Of a stretch of DNA of 64,000 nucleotides, positions 15,418-25,114 are shown one piece after another (the first letter of the stretch is position 1; every line of letters starts with the position of its first letter). Origin of the DNA: Flavobacterium ardleyense (GTDB lineage Bacteria > Bacteroidota > Bacteroidia > Flavobacteriales > Flavobacteriaceae); the NCBI RefSeq assembly GCF_033547075.1, contig NZ_CP137891.1:3038001-3102000 (forward strand). Reading direction: 5' to 3'. The notes beneath the pieces were generated by a model. The model did not search any database, had not been told where the DNA came from, and was given only the letters and a program-made list of their open reading frames with translations. The position numbers and the translations under genes were made by a program.

Positions 15418-16581
15418 TTACTTGCTTGCAAATAGTTTGACGTCATTTTCTGTTACCTGCGGCTCTCCTAGAATGATTAGTCGCTCTACAACATTTCGCA
15501 ATTCTCTAATATTTCCTGTCCAATCGTACTGCTTTAATAATTCTATTGCCTCATCAGAGAACTTTTTGCACGTAGATCCGTGCTCGCCCGCAATTTTTTC
15601 GGCAAAATGGCATATTAACAATGGAATATCCTCACGACGATCGTTTAATGCCGGTACTTTTATCAAAATTACTGCTAGTCGGTGGTACAAATCTTCGCGA
15701 AAGCGTCCTTCTGCAATTTCCACCGTTAAATCTTTATTGGTAGCTGCTACAACTCGTACATCTACTTTGATTTCTTTTTCGGCTCCGACTCTACTAATTA
15801 CTGATTCTTGTAATACTCGTAAAACTTTGGCTTGCGCCGAAAGACTCATATCACCAATCTCATCCAAAAAAATTGTGCCTTTATGAGCTGCTTCAAATTT
15901 ACCAGCTCGATCTTTTACTGCCGAAGTAAAGGCGCCTTTTACGTGTCCAAAAAGTTCGCTTTCTATTAATTCTGAAGGTATCGCAGCACAGTTTACTTCA
16001 ATCATCGGTGCACCCGCCCTATCACTTTTCTCGTGAAGCTGATGTGCTACCAATTCTTTTCCGGTTCCGTTTGGTCCTGTAATTAAAACTCTAGCTTCGG
16101 TCATTGCGACCTTTTCTATCATTTCCTTGATATGATTGATGGCATCACTTTGACCAATCATTTCGTAATTTTTACTAACTTTCTTTTTTAAAATTCTATT
16201 TTCCGTAGCAAGTTGTTTTCTATCCAATGCGTGCCTAATGGTATTCAGCAATCGATTAAGATCTGGCGGTTTCGAAATATAATCAAACGCGCCCATCCTC
16301 ATGGTCTGAATTGCTGTTTCCATATCGCCGTGACCAGAAATCATTACGATTGGAATTTCAGGCTTCAAAGCTCTTGCAGCTTCCAAAACCTCAACACCAT
16401 CCATTTTGGGCATTTTTATATCACATAATACAAGATCGTACTCATTGTTTTTAATTTTTTCCAATCCTGCCACACCATCTTCGGCATCTTCAACAATATA
16501 TTGATCGTTTTCTTCTGAAATTATCTTGGATAAGACTCTACGAATTGACGCTTCGTCTTCTATAATTAGTATTCTGCTCAT
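15418..16581 (-). CDS. Sigma-54-type (NtrC family) response regulator lacking a DNA-binding domain
   Basis: Two domains are seen. The receiver (about 1-120) has phosphoacceptor Asp54 in LVLCDIKMPKMDG and the switch Lys in SKPP. The AAA+ domain has Walker A GPNGTGKE (169-176) and Walker B IFLDEIGD. The sigma-54 contact loop reads GAFTSA (216-221) in place of GAFTGA. The protein ends at residue 387 soon after the AAA+ lid, with no room for a Fis-type helix-turn-helix. It would therefore act in trans without its own DNA site, or through a partner. No histidine kinase is adjacent. It is flanked by ABC exporter genes and the DEAD domain gene. Confidence 0.9.
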   Translation of the reverse strand: MSRILIIEDEASIRRVLSKIISEENDQYIVEDAEDGVAGLEKIKNNEYDLVLCDIKMPKMDGVEVLEAARALKPEIPIVMISGHGDMETAIQTMRMGAFDYISKPPDLNRLLNTIRHALDRKQLATENRILKKKVSKNYEMIGQSDAINHIKEMIEKVAMTEARVLITGPNGTGKELVAHQLHEKSDRAGAPMIEVNCAAIPSELIESELFGHVKGAFTSAVKDRAGKFEAAHKGTIFLDEIGDMSLSAQAKVLRVLQESVISRVGAEKEIKVDVRVVAATNKDLTVEIAEGRFREDLYHRLAVILIKVPALNDRREDIPLLICHFAEKIAGEHGSTCKKFSDEAIELLKQYDWTGNIRELRNVVERLIILGEPQVTENDVKLFASK

Positions 16582-16625
16582 AATAAATTTTTAAAAATCA
16601 GACTGAAAATTAGGCCATTTCGATT

Positions 16626-17927
16626 TTAATATTTCAACCATTTGTACATCTCTTTCCAGGTTGGCTTTTTTCCATGCATCAAAATTCCCACTCTATAAAT
16701 TTTTGCCGCAACCCAAACCGTCAAAAAGAATGTTCCGAAAAGTAATGCTATCGAAAGTGCTAACTGCCAAAGCGGAACACCAAACGGAATTCTCATCATC
16801 ATAACGATTGGAGATGTGAGTGGAATTATTGAAAATGCCGTAGCGACCGTTCCATTTGGATCTTTCAAGACGGCAAAAAATCCAATGTAAATTGCCAACA
16901 TCAACGGCATAATGATTGGAATTAAAAATTGTTGCGCGTCAGTATCACTATCTACCGCAGCACCAATTGCGGCGTAAAATGAACTATAGAGAAAATATCC
17001 TCCAATAAAGTAAATCAAAAACATAATTAAGATTGTTGCAATTGGCAAATTCCACATTTCTGCAATATACAATTGTAATTTTCCAGCTTCGGCCTGTGCC
17101 GCTGCCATCATTTCTGGAGATCCACCCGCATTCTTGGTCACATCTACATCGAGAAACATGGAAATTCCAAATAATAATACAATTCCTATTACTGCCCAAA
17201 TTATAAATTGAAGCACTCCTGCCATCGATGTACCGATAATTTTCCCCATCATCAACTGAAATGGTTTTACCGAAGAAATTATGATTTCGACAATTCTGTT
17301 CGTTTTTTCTTCAATTACAGATCGCATTACCATATTCCCGTAGATAATAATAAACATCATAATAAGGTACCCAAAGGCACCACCTATGGCGACTTTTATT
17401 TCATTCAATCCTTTGACACTTTCGCCACCTGTAACTTTTACTAAATTTAAGTTGACTTTTGCCTGCGCCTTTGTAATCACTTCGAGATCTAAACCGTCAG
17501 CCGTCAGGTTCTGATTTGTAAGTTTTTGTTCAATTTTATCTTCAACAGAATTTATATAACTCGTTGCCGGACTATCATTCGAAATATATTCGATCGAATT
17601 TTCATGATTTCTAAGATTTGTTTCCTTGGGAATAAAGATAATTCCCTCGTAACGCTTTGCTGTCACGCTATCACGTAAAATCTGCATATCTACCGTAGAC
17701 AAATCCAAATAGTTGAAATCTGAATCGCTTTTAAATTCATTGACAAATAATCCAGACTGATCGTGAATAGCAATTGTTTTTGTGTCGGATTTCATTCCGC
17801 TCAAGTACGCGATGATTACTGCTATAGCCACCAATAATAGCGGACTTAAAAATGTCATTACGATAAAAGACTTATTTCGAACTTTAGAAATAAATTCTCG
17901 TTTAATTATTAGGGTTAAAATACTCAT
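16626..17927 (-). CDS. ABC-2 type exporter permease (NatB-like)
   Basis: A 433-residue membrane protein of the ABC-2 permease class. One helix near the N-terminus (LSPLLLVAIAVIIAYLSG) is followed by a large extracytoplasmic domain of about 130 residues, then a block of five or six helices starting at AFGYLIMMFIIIYGNMVM. The conserved amphipathic segment VIEEKTNRIVEIIISSVKPF is present; this is the NatB/YhaP signature. It lies 38 bases after its ATPase gene. Such pairs export sodium, drugs or peptides; the substrate here is unknown. Confidence 0.9.
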   Translation of the reverse strand: MSILTLIIKREFISKVRNKSFIVMTFLSPLLLVAIAVIIAYLSGMKSDTKTIAIHDQSGLFVNEFKSDSDFNYLDLSTVDMQILRDSVTAKRYEGIIFIPKETNLRNHENSIEYISNDSPATSYINSVEDKIEQKLTNQNLTADGLDLEVITKAQAKVNLNLVKVTGGESVKGLNEIKVAIGGAFGYLIMMFIIIYGNMVMRSVIEEKTNRIVEIIISSVKPFQLMMGKIIGTSMAGVLQFIIWAVIGIVLLFGISMFLDVDVTKNAGGSPEMMAAAQAEAGKLQLYIAEMWNLPIATILIMFLIYFIGGYFLYSSFYAAIGAAVDSDTDAQQFLIPIIMPLMLAIYIGFFAVLKDPNGTVATAFSIIPLTSPIVMMMRIPFGVPLWQLALSIALLFGTFFLTVWVAAKIYRVGILMHGKKPTWKEMYKWLKY

Positions 17928-17965
17928 ATATCGATATGCGATTTAATTTTTTTATAAATAGTCTC

Positions 17966-18889
17966 TTATTTCTCGCGAACACTTTCGATGAAGATATCGT
18001 TTACAGTTGGAATTTTTTCTACAAAATGGGTGACTTGGCCAGACTGGGTCAATAGATGCAACAATTCATTTGGAGAAGCATTTCCTAACTGAATATTAAA
18101 TTTCAATTCATCATTTAGCGACTTAAAATTTGTTTTGGTCAAGCTAAATTTTTGTGTGACATCATACAGTAGTTTCTCCACATTATCAGACATTATTCCC
18201 ACCTCGTAAGTATTGCTGCGGTACTTTCTTTTAACTTCATTGAGAGGCCCCTCAATCAGCTTGTTTGATTTATGTATTAAAGCAATATAATCGCAAAGCT
18301 CCTCGACGCTTTCCATTCTGTGGGTCGAAAATATAATCGTTGCACCACCTTCTTTCAAAGCTAGAATTTCATCTTTTATAATATTCGCATTCACGGGGTC
18401 GAATCCAGAAAAGGGTTCGTCAAAGATTAAAAGCTTTGGTTTGTGGAGAACAGTGACCACAAATTGAATTTTTTGAGCCATTCCTTTCGATAGTTCTTCA
18501 ATTTTTTTGTTCCACCAACCTGTAATATCTAGGCGATCAAACCAATAGTCCAACTGCTTTTTTGCTTCGGCTTTGCTCAAACCTTTCATCTGTGCAAGAT
18601 AGAGACATTGTTCCCCCACTTTCATCGATTTGTAAAGCCCACGCTCTTCTGGTAGGTAACCAATGTATTGAACATGCTTTGGCTGCAATTTCTCGCCATC
18701 GAGCAAAATCGTTCCGCTATCGGGTAGTGTGATTTGATTAATAATTCGGATCAGAGATGTTTTACCAGCTCCATTTGGACCGAGAAGTCCGTAAATACTG
18801 CCTTTGGGTACAGATAGTGATACTTCATTAAGCGCTACATAATCTCCATATTGCTTTACTACTCTATCAACTTCAAGAATATTTGCCAT
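17966..18889 (-). CDS. ABC transporter ATP-binding protein (NatA-like)
   Basis: A single ABC ATPase domain, with Walker A GPNGAGKTS, signature LSKGMAQKIQFV and Walker B LLIFDEPFSGFDP, then a C-terminal domain of about 80 residues of the DUF4162 type found on NatA-like exporters. Length is 307. It heads a probable minus-strand operon with the permease, the response regulator, the DEAD domain gene and DUF2007 (gaps of 38, 44, 12 and 57 bases). The dnaJ terminator lies upstream, so it needs its own promoter; none is obvious. Confidence 0.93.
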   Translation of the reverse strand: MANILEVDRVVKQYGDYVALNEVSLSVPKGSIYGLLGPNGAGKTSLIRIINQITLPDSGTILLDGEKLQPKHVQYIGYLPEERGLYKSMKVGEQCLYLAQMKGLSKAEAKKQLDYWFDRLDITGWWNKKIEELSKGMAQKIQFVVTVLHKPKLLIFDEPFSGFDPVNANIIKDEILALKEGGATIIFSTHRMESVEELCDYIALIHKSNKLIEGPLNEVKRKYRSNTYEVGIMSDNVEKLLYDVTQKFSLTKTNFKSLNDELKFNIQLGNASPNELLHLLTQSGQVTHFVEKIPTVNDIFIESVREK

Positions 18890-18948
18890 CTACTATTTTA
18901 ATTTAGGTAAAAGTATATAATTCATTGCAGAAAGACTTTCTTTTATAC

Positions 18949-18988
18949 AAAAAAACCCATCCGAAATTCTTGCGAATATAAGGATGGG
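18949..18988 (-). terminator. Terminator of the grpE-dnaJ operon
   Basis: CCCATCC and GGATGGG form a 7-bp stem. On the reverse strand it is followed by seven T, placing it about 70 bases after the dnaJ stop. Confidence 0.8.
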
Positions 18989-19058
18989 AAAAATTGCTAT
19001 GAAAAAGATTTTACCAGTTACCAACTAGTAATCCCCAAATATAAAAATATTTTTTAGT

Positions 19059-20183
19059 TTATGAAAACATATCTTTTACTTTCTCAAAAAAAGATTTATC
19101 AGACTTTTCAGGATGTGGTAAAAAATTCTCATCATCTACATACTTTTCGAAAAAATCTTTTTGCTCTCTGCTTAAGGTTTTTGGAGTCCAAACGTTTACA
19201 TGTACTAGCAAATCTCCAGTACCGTATCCGTTAATATTAGTGATACCTTTGCCTTTGAGCCTTAGAATTTTACCTGACTGAATTCCTTCCTCTAGCTTAA
19301 TTCTTACTTTACCATTTACAGCATCAATATCTTTAGACGCTCCAAGTACTGCTTCGCTAAAAGAAATATACAAATCAAGATGAAGGTTTTCGCCTTCACG
19401 TTTTAGAGTCTCATGCTCGATTTCTTCAATTGCAACAATAAGATCTCCAGGAATTCCATTTCCAGGAGCATCATTTCCTTTATTAGAAACTTTGAGTTGC
19501 ATTCCGTCAACAACTCCTGCAGGAATTTTTACCGAAACTGTTTCGTCCTGCAAAACCATTCCTTGAGCATCTGCCATTGTCGGCTTACTCTCAATTGTCT
19601 GACCTGATCCACCGCAATTAGGACAAGTGCTTGCAGATTGCATACGACCCAAAATAGTATTGGTTACGCGCATCACCTGACCTTGACCATTACAAGTTGT
19701 ACAAGTTTTATATTTTACGCCTTCGGCCTGAACCTTGCGTTTTACTTTTATTTTCTTTTCAACGCCATTAGCAATTTCTTCAAGAGTCAACTTTACTTTG
19801 ATACGCAAATTCGTCCCTTTTACGCGACGCTGACCTCCGCCACCGCCTCCAAAGCCACCGAAACCTCCAAAGCCGCCGCCACCGCCGCCAAAAATGTCAC
19901 CAAACTGACTAAAGATGTCGTCCATATTCATATGTCCGCCACCGTAGCCGCCTTGACCACCTTCAAAGGCTTGGTGACCATATTGGTCATACTTTGCTTT
20001 CTTCTGTGGATCACTTAAAATTTCGTACGCCTCTGCAGCAAGCTTAAATTTCTCCTCTGCGTCCTTATCACCTGGATTTTTGTCAGGGTGATGCGCAATT
20101 GCTTTTTTACGATATGCTTTTTTTATTTCCTCAGGAGAAGCACTTTTGGTGATTCCTAAGATTTCATAAAAGTCTTTTTTCAT
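19059..20183 (-). CDS. dnaJ: Chaperone DnaJ with a reduced zinc domain
   Basis: The DnaJ co-chaperone stimulates DnaK ATPase and delivers clients. The J-domain (1-70) has the HPD motif in [11 protein letters not shown] Gly/Phe-rich stretch follows ([13 protein letters not shown]). Then there are only two CxxCxGxG repeats, CTTCNGQG and CPNCGGSG, where most DnaJ proteins have four; the outer pair (zinc site I) is replaced by non-cysteine sequence. The C-terminal substrate domains are intact ([21 protein letters not shown]). Length 374. grpE precedes it by 21 bases. Losing the outer pair is, from memory, usual in flavobacteria. Confidence 0.95.
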   Translation of the reverse strand: MKKDFYEILGITKSASPEEIKKAYRKKAIAHHPDKNPGDKDAEEKFKLAAEAYEILSDPQKKAKYDQYGHQAFEGGQGGYGGGHMNMDDIFSQFGDIFGGGGGGFGGFGGFGGGGGGQRRVKGTNLRIKVKLTLEEIANGVEKKIKVKRKVQAEGVKYKTCTTCNGQGQVMRVTNTILGRMQSASTCPNCGGSGQTIESKPTMADAQGMVLQDETVSVKIPAGVVDGMQLKVSNKGNDAPGNGIPGDLIVAIEEIEHETLKREGENLHLDLYISFSEAVLGASKDIDAVNGKVRIKLEEGIQSGKILRLKGKGITNINGYGTGDLLVHVNVWTPKTLSREQKDFFEKYVDDENFLPHPEKSDKSFFEKVKDMFS

Positions 20184-20204
20184 TGTCTAGTGTGAATTTT
20201 TAGC

Positions 20205-20792
20205 CTACTGACCAGTGACTACTTGTGGGAAACGAATAATTTTGTCGCCCAATTTATATCCCTTTTGAATTACGTCTACAATCTTCCCTTTTAATTTTGG
20301 AGTCGGTGCAGGAATTTGTGTGATAGCTTCGGCAAAATCTGCATCAAAAGCATCTCCAGCTTTTACTTCAACTTCTTCCAGTCCTTTTGACGCGAGAGTA
20401 GTTAGTAATTTAGTTTGAATTAACTCAACCCCCACAATAAGCGGATTGTCATCTGACTTTTTAATTTCGGTAAGAGCTCTATCAAAATCATCCAATACAG
20501 GCAATAGGGAGTTCAGTACATCTTCATTTGCAGTTTTAAACAACTCTATGCGCTCCTTTGCAGTACGTCTTTTAAAGTTTTCGAATTCTGCAAAAAGTCT
20601 TAAAAATTTATCTTTCTCTTTGGCCAAATCCTGCGTCAGTTGCTCCTCTATAGAAATCTCTTCAACTTCTTCATTAAGAATTTGCTCGCCATTTGCATTT
20701 TGCTCCAATACAGAATCGTCAAACTCTTGCTCTTTTTCAGTGTTTTCAGTTGTCATACCAACAATATTTTTAAATATATTTTTAAAATTCAT
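20205..20792 (-). CDS. grpE: Nucleotide exchange factor GrpE
   Basis: GrpE releases ADP from DnaK. After an acidic N-terminal tail comes a long coiled coil (about residues 45-100) with FLRLFAEFENFKRRTAKER, then the C-terminal beta domain ending in KGYKLGDKIIRFPQVVV-like sequence (here KIIRFPQVVTGQ). The frame extends ten codons upstream, but MNFKNIFKNIVG is the better start; MTTENTEKE, 12 residues later, is also possible. It forms an operon with dnaJ. No CIRCE or other heat-shock operator was recognised upstream. Confidence 0.93.
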   Translation of the reverse strand: MNFKNIFKNIVGMTTENTEKEQEFDDSVLEQNANGEQILNEEVEEISIEEQLTQDLAKEKDKFLRLFAEFENFKRRTAKERIELFKTANEDVLNSLLPVLDDFDRALTEIKKSDDNPLIVGVELIQTKLLTTLASKGLEEVEVKAGDAFDADFAEAITQIPAPTPKLKGKIVDVIQKGYKLGDKIIRFPQVVTGQ

Positions 20793-20947
20793 TTGATTAC
20801 CGCAATGCAATAGTTTTGCCATTGTGCAATGCGTGCCAAATTGTCATTTAAATATAATTAGACTTCGCATTGTTGAGAATGCTTTGCTATATTGACAGAA
20901 AAATCAGAATGCTTTCGCTAAAAGAATTGCTCTAAACCGAATTTTAC

Positions 20948-21856
20948 TTATTTTGAAAGTAAATCTTTTAAGGCTTCATCCACTTCATTAAATCTGAATT
21001 TGTATCCTTCCGAAATTATTTTTGAAGCATCAACTTTCTGACTGTCATAAAGTAAAGTAGCCATTTCACCCACAAAAGGTGTTACCATAAATTGAGGAAT
21101 ATTTGGTAAAATGATGCGCTTGCCCAATTGTGAAGCAATTGAGTGTACAAGCATTGTATTTGTCACGGGTTGCGGTGCCACCACATTATAAATGCCGCTA
21201 AGTTTATTTGCCAAAGCAAAGTAATAAATTTTTACAGCGTCGTCAATATGAATCCAAGATTGCCACTGATTACCACTACCAAAGGCAGCGCCAGCTCCCA
21301 TCGAAATCGGTTTGAGAAGTTTTTGTAACGGAACACTTTCTTTTGCTAATACTAATCCTGTCCGAAGGTAGCAAGTTTCAATTCCTATCTTATTAAAAAG
21401 CCGGACGCTGTTTTCCCATTTCTCTACTACATTTCCTAAAAAGTCATCGGCATAATCTGTGAAATTTTCATCATAGTTTTCATCCATGCTTGAGGGATAG
21501 ACCGCGATACCAGAAGCCGAAATGATTTGCTTGACCTGATGCGGATTTTCTTTTAAAGTCTTGTAAAGCAAATTTCCCGACAACACTCTACTTTGTAAAA
21601 TTTCCTGTTTATAGCTAGATGACCATCTTTTGGCAATTGTTGCTCCAGCTAAATGTATGATTGCATCAACTCCAATAAATGCACTTTTATCAATGATGCA
21701 TTGCTCGGGATTCCAATAATAACCTTCAAAGCTGGGCAAACTTTTTATTTTGTCCTTATCGGTAGTAAAATAATTGATATGAATTCCGTGGGATAATAAT
21801 AGATTTGAAAGATGAGTTCCAATTAGGCCCGTCGCTCCAGTAATTAATACTTTCAT
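20948..21856 (-). CDS. TIGR01777 family SDR epimerase-like protein (paralog 1)
   Basis: An extended short-chain dehydrogenase fold of 302 residues with the NAD(P)-binding motif GATGLIGTHL at the N-terminus, DAIIHLAGATIAKRW in the middle and SWIHIDDAVKIYYFAL near residue 205. This is the YfcH/TIGR01777 group, whose substrate is unknown. A second member is encoded at 44730-45635 in the photoprotection cluster. It stands about 155 bases before grpE on the same strand and about 60 bases after the DUF4442 gene. Confidence 0.9.
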   Translation of the reverse strand: MKVLITGATGLIGTHLSNLLLSHGIHINYFTTDKDKIKSLPSFEGYYWNPEQCIIDKSAFIGVDAIIHLAGATIAKRWSSSYKQEILQSRVLSGNLLYKTLKENPHQVKQIISASGIAVYPSSMDENYDENFTDYADDFLGNVVEKWENSVRLFNKIGIETCYLRTGLVLAKESVPLQKLLKPISMGAGAAFGSGNQWQSWIHIDDAVKIYYFALANKLSGIYNVVAPQPVTNTMLVHSIASQLGKRIILPNIPQFMVTPFVGEMATLLYDSQKVDASKIISEGYKFRFNEVDEALKDLLSK

Positions 21857-21941
21857 ATTGATGTGATTTCCTAATTTATAATTTGTGGCAACCGCTAAGC
21901 TACGAACACTTCACATCAATAAAGCCACATTTACAGCATGT

Positions 21942-22421
21942 TTAACTTAAAAGTAATTTGTTATTTCGGTTTTTTGATTTTATGCTCCATTCAAACATCA
22001 TCTCCGACACAATATCTCCCTGTTCATTAATTCCTTGCGATTGTAATTTGAGAACTTGTCCTTCTTTGGTTTCAATTGCTGCCTTAACTGCGGTAGCGAC
22101 TTCTTGGCCCTGATTACAGCTAAAAAGTATTTCACCTTTCGCTTTTTTTATAAAATTCATCTCGCAATTTGTGACCAACATCGAAATATTGTGTCCACTT
22201 TTTTGCAATTCATTCATAATCAAGGCTCCGGTACTAAGTTCTGCCGCCATCGATTGTGCAGCAAAATAAATTGAGTTAAAAGGGTTCTTATTTATAAAAT
22301 TTTCCCGAATTCTAGCGATACAACTCATATCGTTTATATCCACTACTCGCACTCCGCATAGATAAGCAGAAGGAAGTTTGGCAAACAAGAACCAATTAAT
22401 ATTTGAATTGGACATTTTCAT
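21942..22421 (-). CDS. DUF4442 hot-dog fold protein (PaaI thioesterase-like)
   Basis: A protein of about 160 residues with a hot-dog fold pattern: FNSIYFAAQSMAAELSTGAL is the long central helix and ILFSCNQGQEV begins the sheet. DUF4442 proteins are related to acyl-CoA thioesterases, but their substrates are not established. The start is placed at MKMSNSN (22421); the frame runs 14 codons further upstream but towards the divergent gene promoter. It is divergent from the DUF4870 gene at 22561. Confidence 0.8.
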   Translation of the reverse strand: MKMSNSNINWFLFAKLPSAYLCGVRVVDINDMSCIARIRENFINKNPFNSIYFAAQSMAAELSTGALIMNELQKSGHNISMLVTNCEMNFIKKAKGEILFSCNQGQEVATAVKAAIETKEGQVLKLQSQGINEQGDIVSEMMFEWSIKSKNRNNKLLLS

Positions 22422-22524
22422 AGTCGAAATTTTCACCCAATGTAAACAAATATCCCACAACAAACTTTGTTAATTATTAGTTAAATTTCAGTACTCTGTA
22501 AAACACAGTACTATTCTTTAGCCA

Positions 22525-22532
22525 TATATTTG
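22525..22532 (+). promoter_or_regulatory. Predicted -7 box of the DUF4870-PadR-PspC cluster
   Basis: TATATTTG matches TAnnTTTG and lies 28 bases before the ATG at 22561. Confidence 0.55.
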
Positions 22533-22560
22533 CATAAGACAATATCAAACTATACCCACC

Positions 22561-23052
22561 ATGAAAAAAATTAATCAAAATATCGTAGCGTTCTTCACCC
22601 ATCTCAGTGCACTATTGCAATATGCGTTTCCGTTTTTCAGCATCATAGTTCCATTAATAATTTGGAGCACCGCCGAAAAAAAATTGATTGTCAGAAGACA
22701 TGCAGCCGAAGTTTTTAATTTTCAAGTAAGTATTTTAATTTACACCCTCATTTTGGCTGGATTGGCGATTCCATTTTTAATATATGGATTTGGCAGCTTT
22801 TTTACTTGGGACGAATTTATGGCCGGAGCAGATGTCAATTTTGCAAATTATTCTCAAGCTATCGCACCACTGACATTTGGATTTATCTTTATTGGCCTTT
22901 TATTTTTGGCGAAAGCCGCAGAATTCTTTTTAATAATTTATGGCGCTGTAACTGCGTCTCGAGGTGGATTCTTTAACTATCCCCTAAGTATTAAATTTAT
23001 AAAGTCAACCGAAATTGCAAATTTGGATGGCGAAATCATCCCCACTCACTAA
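22561..23052 (+). CDS. DUF4870 domain membrane protein
   Basis: A 163-residue membrane protein with about four helices. It has the DUF4870 pattern: an N-terminal FFTHLSALLQYAFPFFSIIV, then PLIIWSTAEKK and HAAEVFNFQVSILIY. Function is unknown. It is 28 bases upstream of a PadR regulator and the PspC gene, in the same direction, which suggests it belongs to an envelope-stress module. Confidence 0.88.
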   Translation: MKKINQNIVAFFTHLSALLQYAFPFFSIIVPLIIWSTAEKKLIVRRHAAEVFNFQVSILIYTLILAGLAIPFLIYGFGSFFTWDEFMAGADVNFANYSQAIAPLTFGFIFIGLLFLAKAAEFFLIIYGAVTASRGGFFNYPLSIKFIKSTEIANLDGEIIPTH

Positions 23053-23080
23053 AAAATATTAATATGATAATGCTAAAAAA

Positions 23081-23422
23081 ATGAATATAGAAAACACAAA
23101 AGCGCAAATGCGTAAGGGAGTTTTAGAGTTTTGCATTTTATCGGTTCTGAAAAAAAACGACGCCTACACCTCTGAAATACTTGAAACCTTAAAAAACGCA
23201 AAATTACTGGTGGTCGAGGGCACGATCTATCCCCTCCTAACACGATTGAAAAACGATGGACTACTCAACTATCGCTGGGAAGAATCATCTTCAGGACCAC
23301 CTCGAAAATATTACGGACTGACAGAAACAGGAGAAATCTTTCTTAAAGAATTAGGAAGTACTTGGACAGAATTATCAGATGCAGTAAATATTATAACCAC
23401 TCAAAATAACAATCATGAATAA
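23081..23422 (+). CDS. PadR family transcriptional regulator
   Basis: A 113-residue winged-helix regulator. The PadR core is clear: KGVLEFCILSVLKKNDAYTSEI for the first helices, VEGTIYPLLTRLKNDGLL for the recognition helix, and a wing with RKYYGLTETG. No ligand domain is added. The stop codon overlaps the PspC start by 8 bases (23415-23422), so the two are translationally coupled. It probably represses its own operon. Confidence 0.93.
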   Translation: MNIENTKAQMRKGVLEFCILSVLKKNDAYTSEILETLKNAKLLVVEGTIYPLLTRLKNDGLLNYRWEESSSGPPRKYYGLTETGEIFLKELGSTWTELSDAVNIITTQNNNHE

Positions 23423-25100
23423 AACAATTAACATCAACCTAGGCGGACTATCTTTTCATATAGATGAAGATGCTTACCAAAAATTGTCTCGTTATTTTGA
23501 GGCTATAAAATTATCGCTCTCAAAATCTGGCAGTCAAGATGAAATAATAAGAGACATTGAGCTGCGAATTGCTGAATTATTTACAGAATGGCAGACCGCA
23601 CAAAATCAAGTGATTACTCTCTCACAGGTAGATCAGATGATTGGAATAATGGGGCAACCTGAGGATTACAAGATAGATGACGAGCCAGAAGAACCACACA
23701 CCACTTTTCAGTCGGCAAAGCCATACAGAAAATTGTATCGAGATACCGAAAAAGGAATGATTGGCGGAGTCTCCTCAGGCCTATCGCATTATTTTGGAAT
23801 TGACACTGTCTGGATTCGTATTCTCTTTGCGCTAGTCGTTTTTTTAGGATTTGGAACTGGAATCATCATCTATCTTATCTTATGGATCGTAACTCCGGCT
23901 GCTGTCACTACGGCTGAAAAATTGGAAATGACTGGTCAGGCGGTTAATATTTCTAATATCGAGCGCAAAGTGCGTGAGGAGTTTGACAACGTTTCTAATA
24001 GACTGAAAAACATTGACTATGATGAGATGGGAAAGCAGTTCAAAACTGGTGGTACCCGCGTAGCAGATAATTTTGGCGGAGCTATGCTGAGTATTATTGG
24101 TGTGCTGGCAAAAGTTTTGGGAGCATTTATCCTTTTTATTGCAGCATCTACTATAATTGGTTTACTAATAGGATTAATTACAATGGGTAGTAGCAGCTTT
24201 GTAAATTTCCCCTGGTATGAGTATGCCGAAGTTGCAAATTACACTAGCTTTCCTCTTTGGACAATTAGTATTCTCACCTTTCTAGCAGTAGGAATTCCAT
24301 TTATTTTTCTATTTATCTTGGGAATCAAATTAGTTGCTCCCACCGTAAGAGCAATGAATGCTGTCTTAAAATACGTACTTATAACAATCTGGCTTTTTGC
24401 AGTTGCGGCCTTAATTTTTATGGGAGTTCAGCAAAGTTCTGCGGTAGCTTATGATGCTAAAACCTCAACAAAAGAAATTTTGAATATTGCAACTACTGAT
24501 ACCCTAAAAGTAAAGTTTAGATACAATGATTTCTATACAAGCGATTTGGATACTTCTTCTGATTTTAAAATAATTAGAAATGAGCAGAATCAGAAAGTAA
24601 TTTACTCAAATAGTGTCGAAATTATTGTTGCAACTACAGATCAGCCTCAAGCATATTTGCAAATTGAAAAAAATGCTGACGGTTCGTCCTATCAAGAAGC
24701 CAGAAATGCTGCCGAAAAAATTCTCTACAAATATGAGCTGCAAAATAACACTTTGCTACTTGATAATTATTTCATTTACAATGCGGCAAATAAGTTTCGA
24801 AATGAGAAAGTGAAATTATATCTTTACTTGCCTGAAAATCAAATCATACAACCTGACAGCTCATTAAAATATTATGACAACTCAGATAGTAGTGTGTGGA
24901 ATGCAGATTATTCGCAATCTTTGATATACAGGGCAAAAAACAACTCTTTTCAATGTATAAGTTGTGATGAATTTAGAGTAGGTGCAAAATCTTCAACATT
25001 AATTGACACGAACGATGTAAAAAACATAGATTCGCTAGAGACGACAAACAGCGAAAAGAAACGCACCCGTAAGTTTTCATACCGATATAATTCTAACTAA
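23415..25100 (+). CDS. PspC domain membrane protein
   Basis: A 561-residue protein. Residues 1-90 are a soluble region rich in charged helices. The PspC domain follows (about 105-165) with LYRDTEKGMIGGVSSGLSHYF and the helix IRILFALVVFLGFGTGIIIY. Three or four more helices occupy about 220-340, and the last 200 residues are a probable extracytoplasmic beta domain (SDLDTSSDFKIIRNEQNQKV). PspC proteins belong to phage-shock envelope responses, but no pspA is nearby. Large PspC fusions beside PadR and GIN genes are usual in Bacteroidota. Confidence 0.9.
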   Translation: MNKTININLGGLSFHIDEDAYQKLSRYFEAIKLSLSKSGSQDEIIRDIELRIAELFTEWQTAQNQVITLSQVDQMIGIMGQPEDYKIDDEPEEPHTTFQSAKPYRKLYRDTEKGMIGGVSSGLSHYFGIDTVWIRILFALVVFLGFGTGIIIYLILWIVTPAAVTTAEKLEMTGQAVNISNIERKVREEFDNVSNRLKNIDYDEMGKQFKTGGTRVADNFGGAMLSIIGVLAKVLGAFILFIAASTIIGLLIGLITMGSSSFVNFPWYEYAEVANYTSFPLWTISILTFLAVGIPFIFLFILGIKLVAPTVRAMNAVLKYVLITIWLFAVAALIFMGVQQSSAVAYDAKTSTKEILNIATTDTLKVKFRYNDFYTSDLDTSSDFKIIRNEQNQKVIYSNSVEIIVATTDQPQAYLQIEKNADGSSYQEARNAAEKILYKYELQNNTLLLDNYFIYNAANKFRNEKVKLYLYLPENQIIQPDSSLKYYDNSDSSVWNADYSQSLIYRAKNNSFQCISCDEFRVGAKSSTLIDTNDVKNIDSLETTNSEKKRTRKFSYRYNSN

Positions 25101-25114
25101 AAAAAGCACAATTT

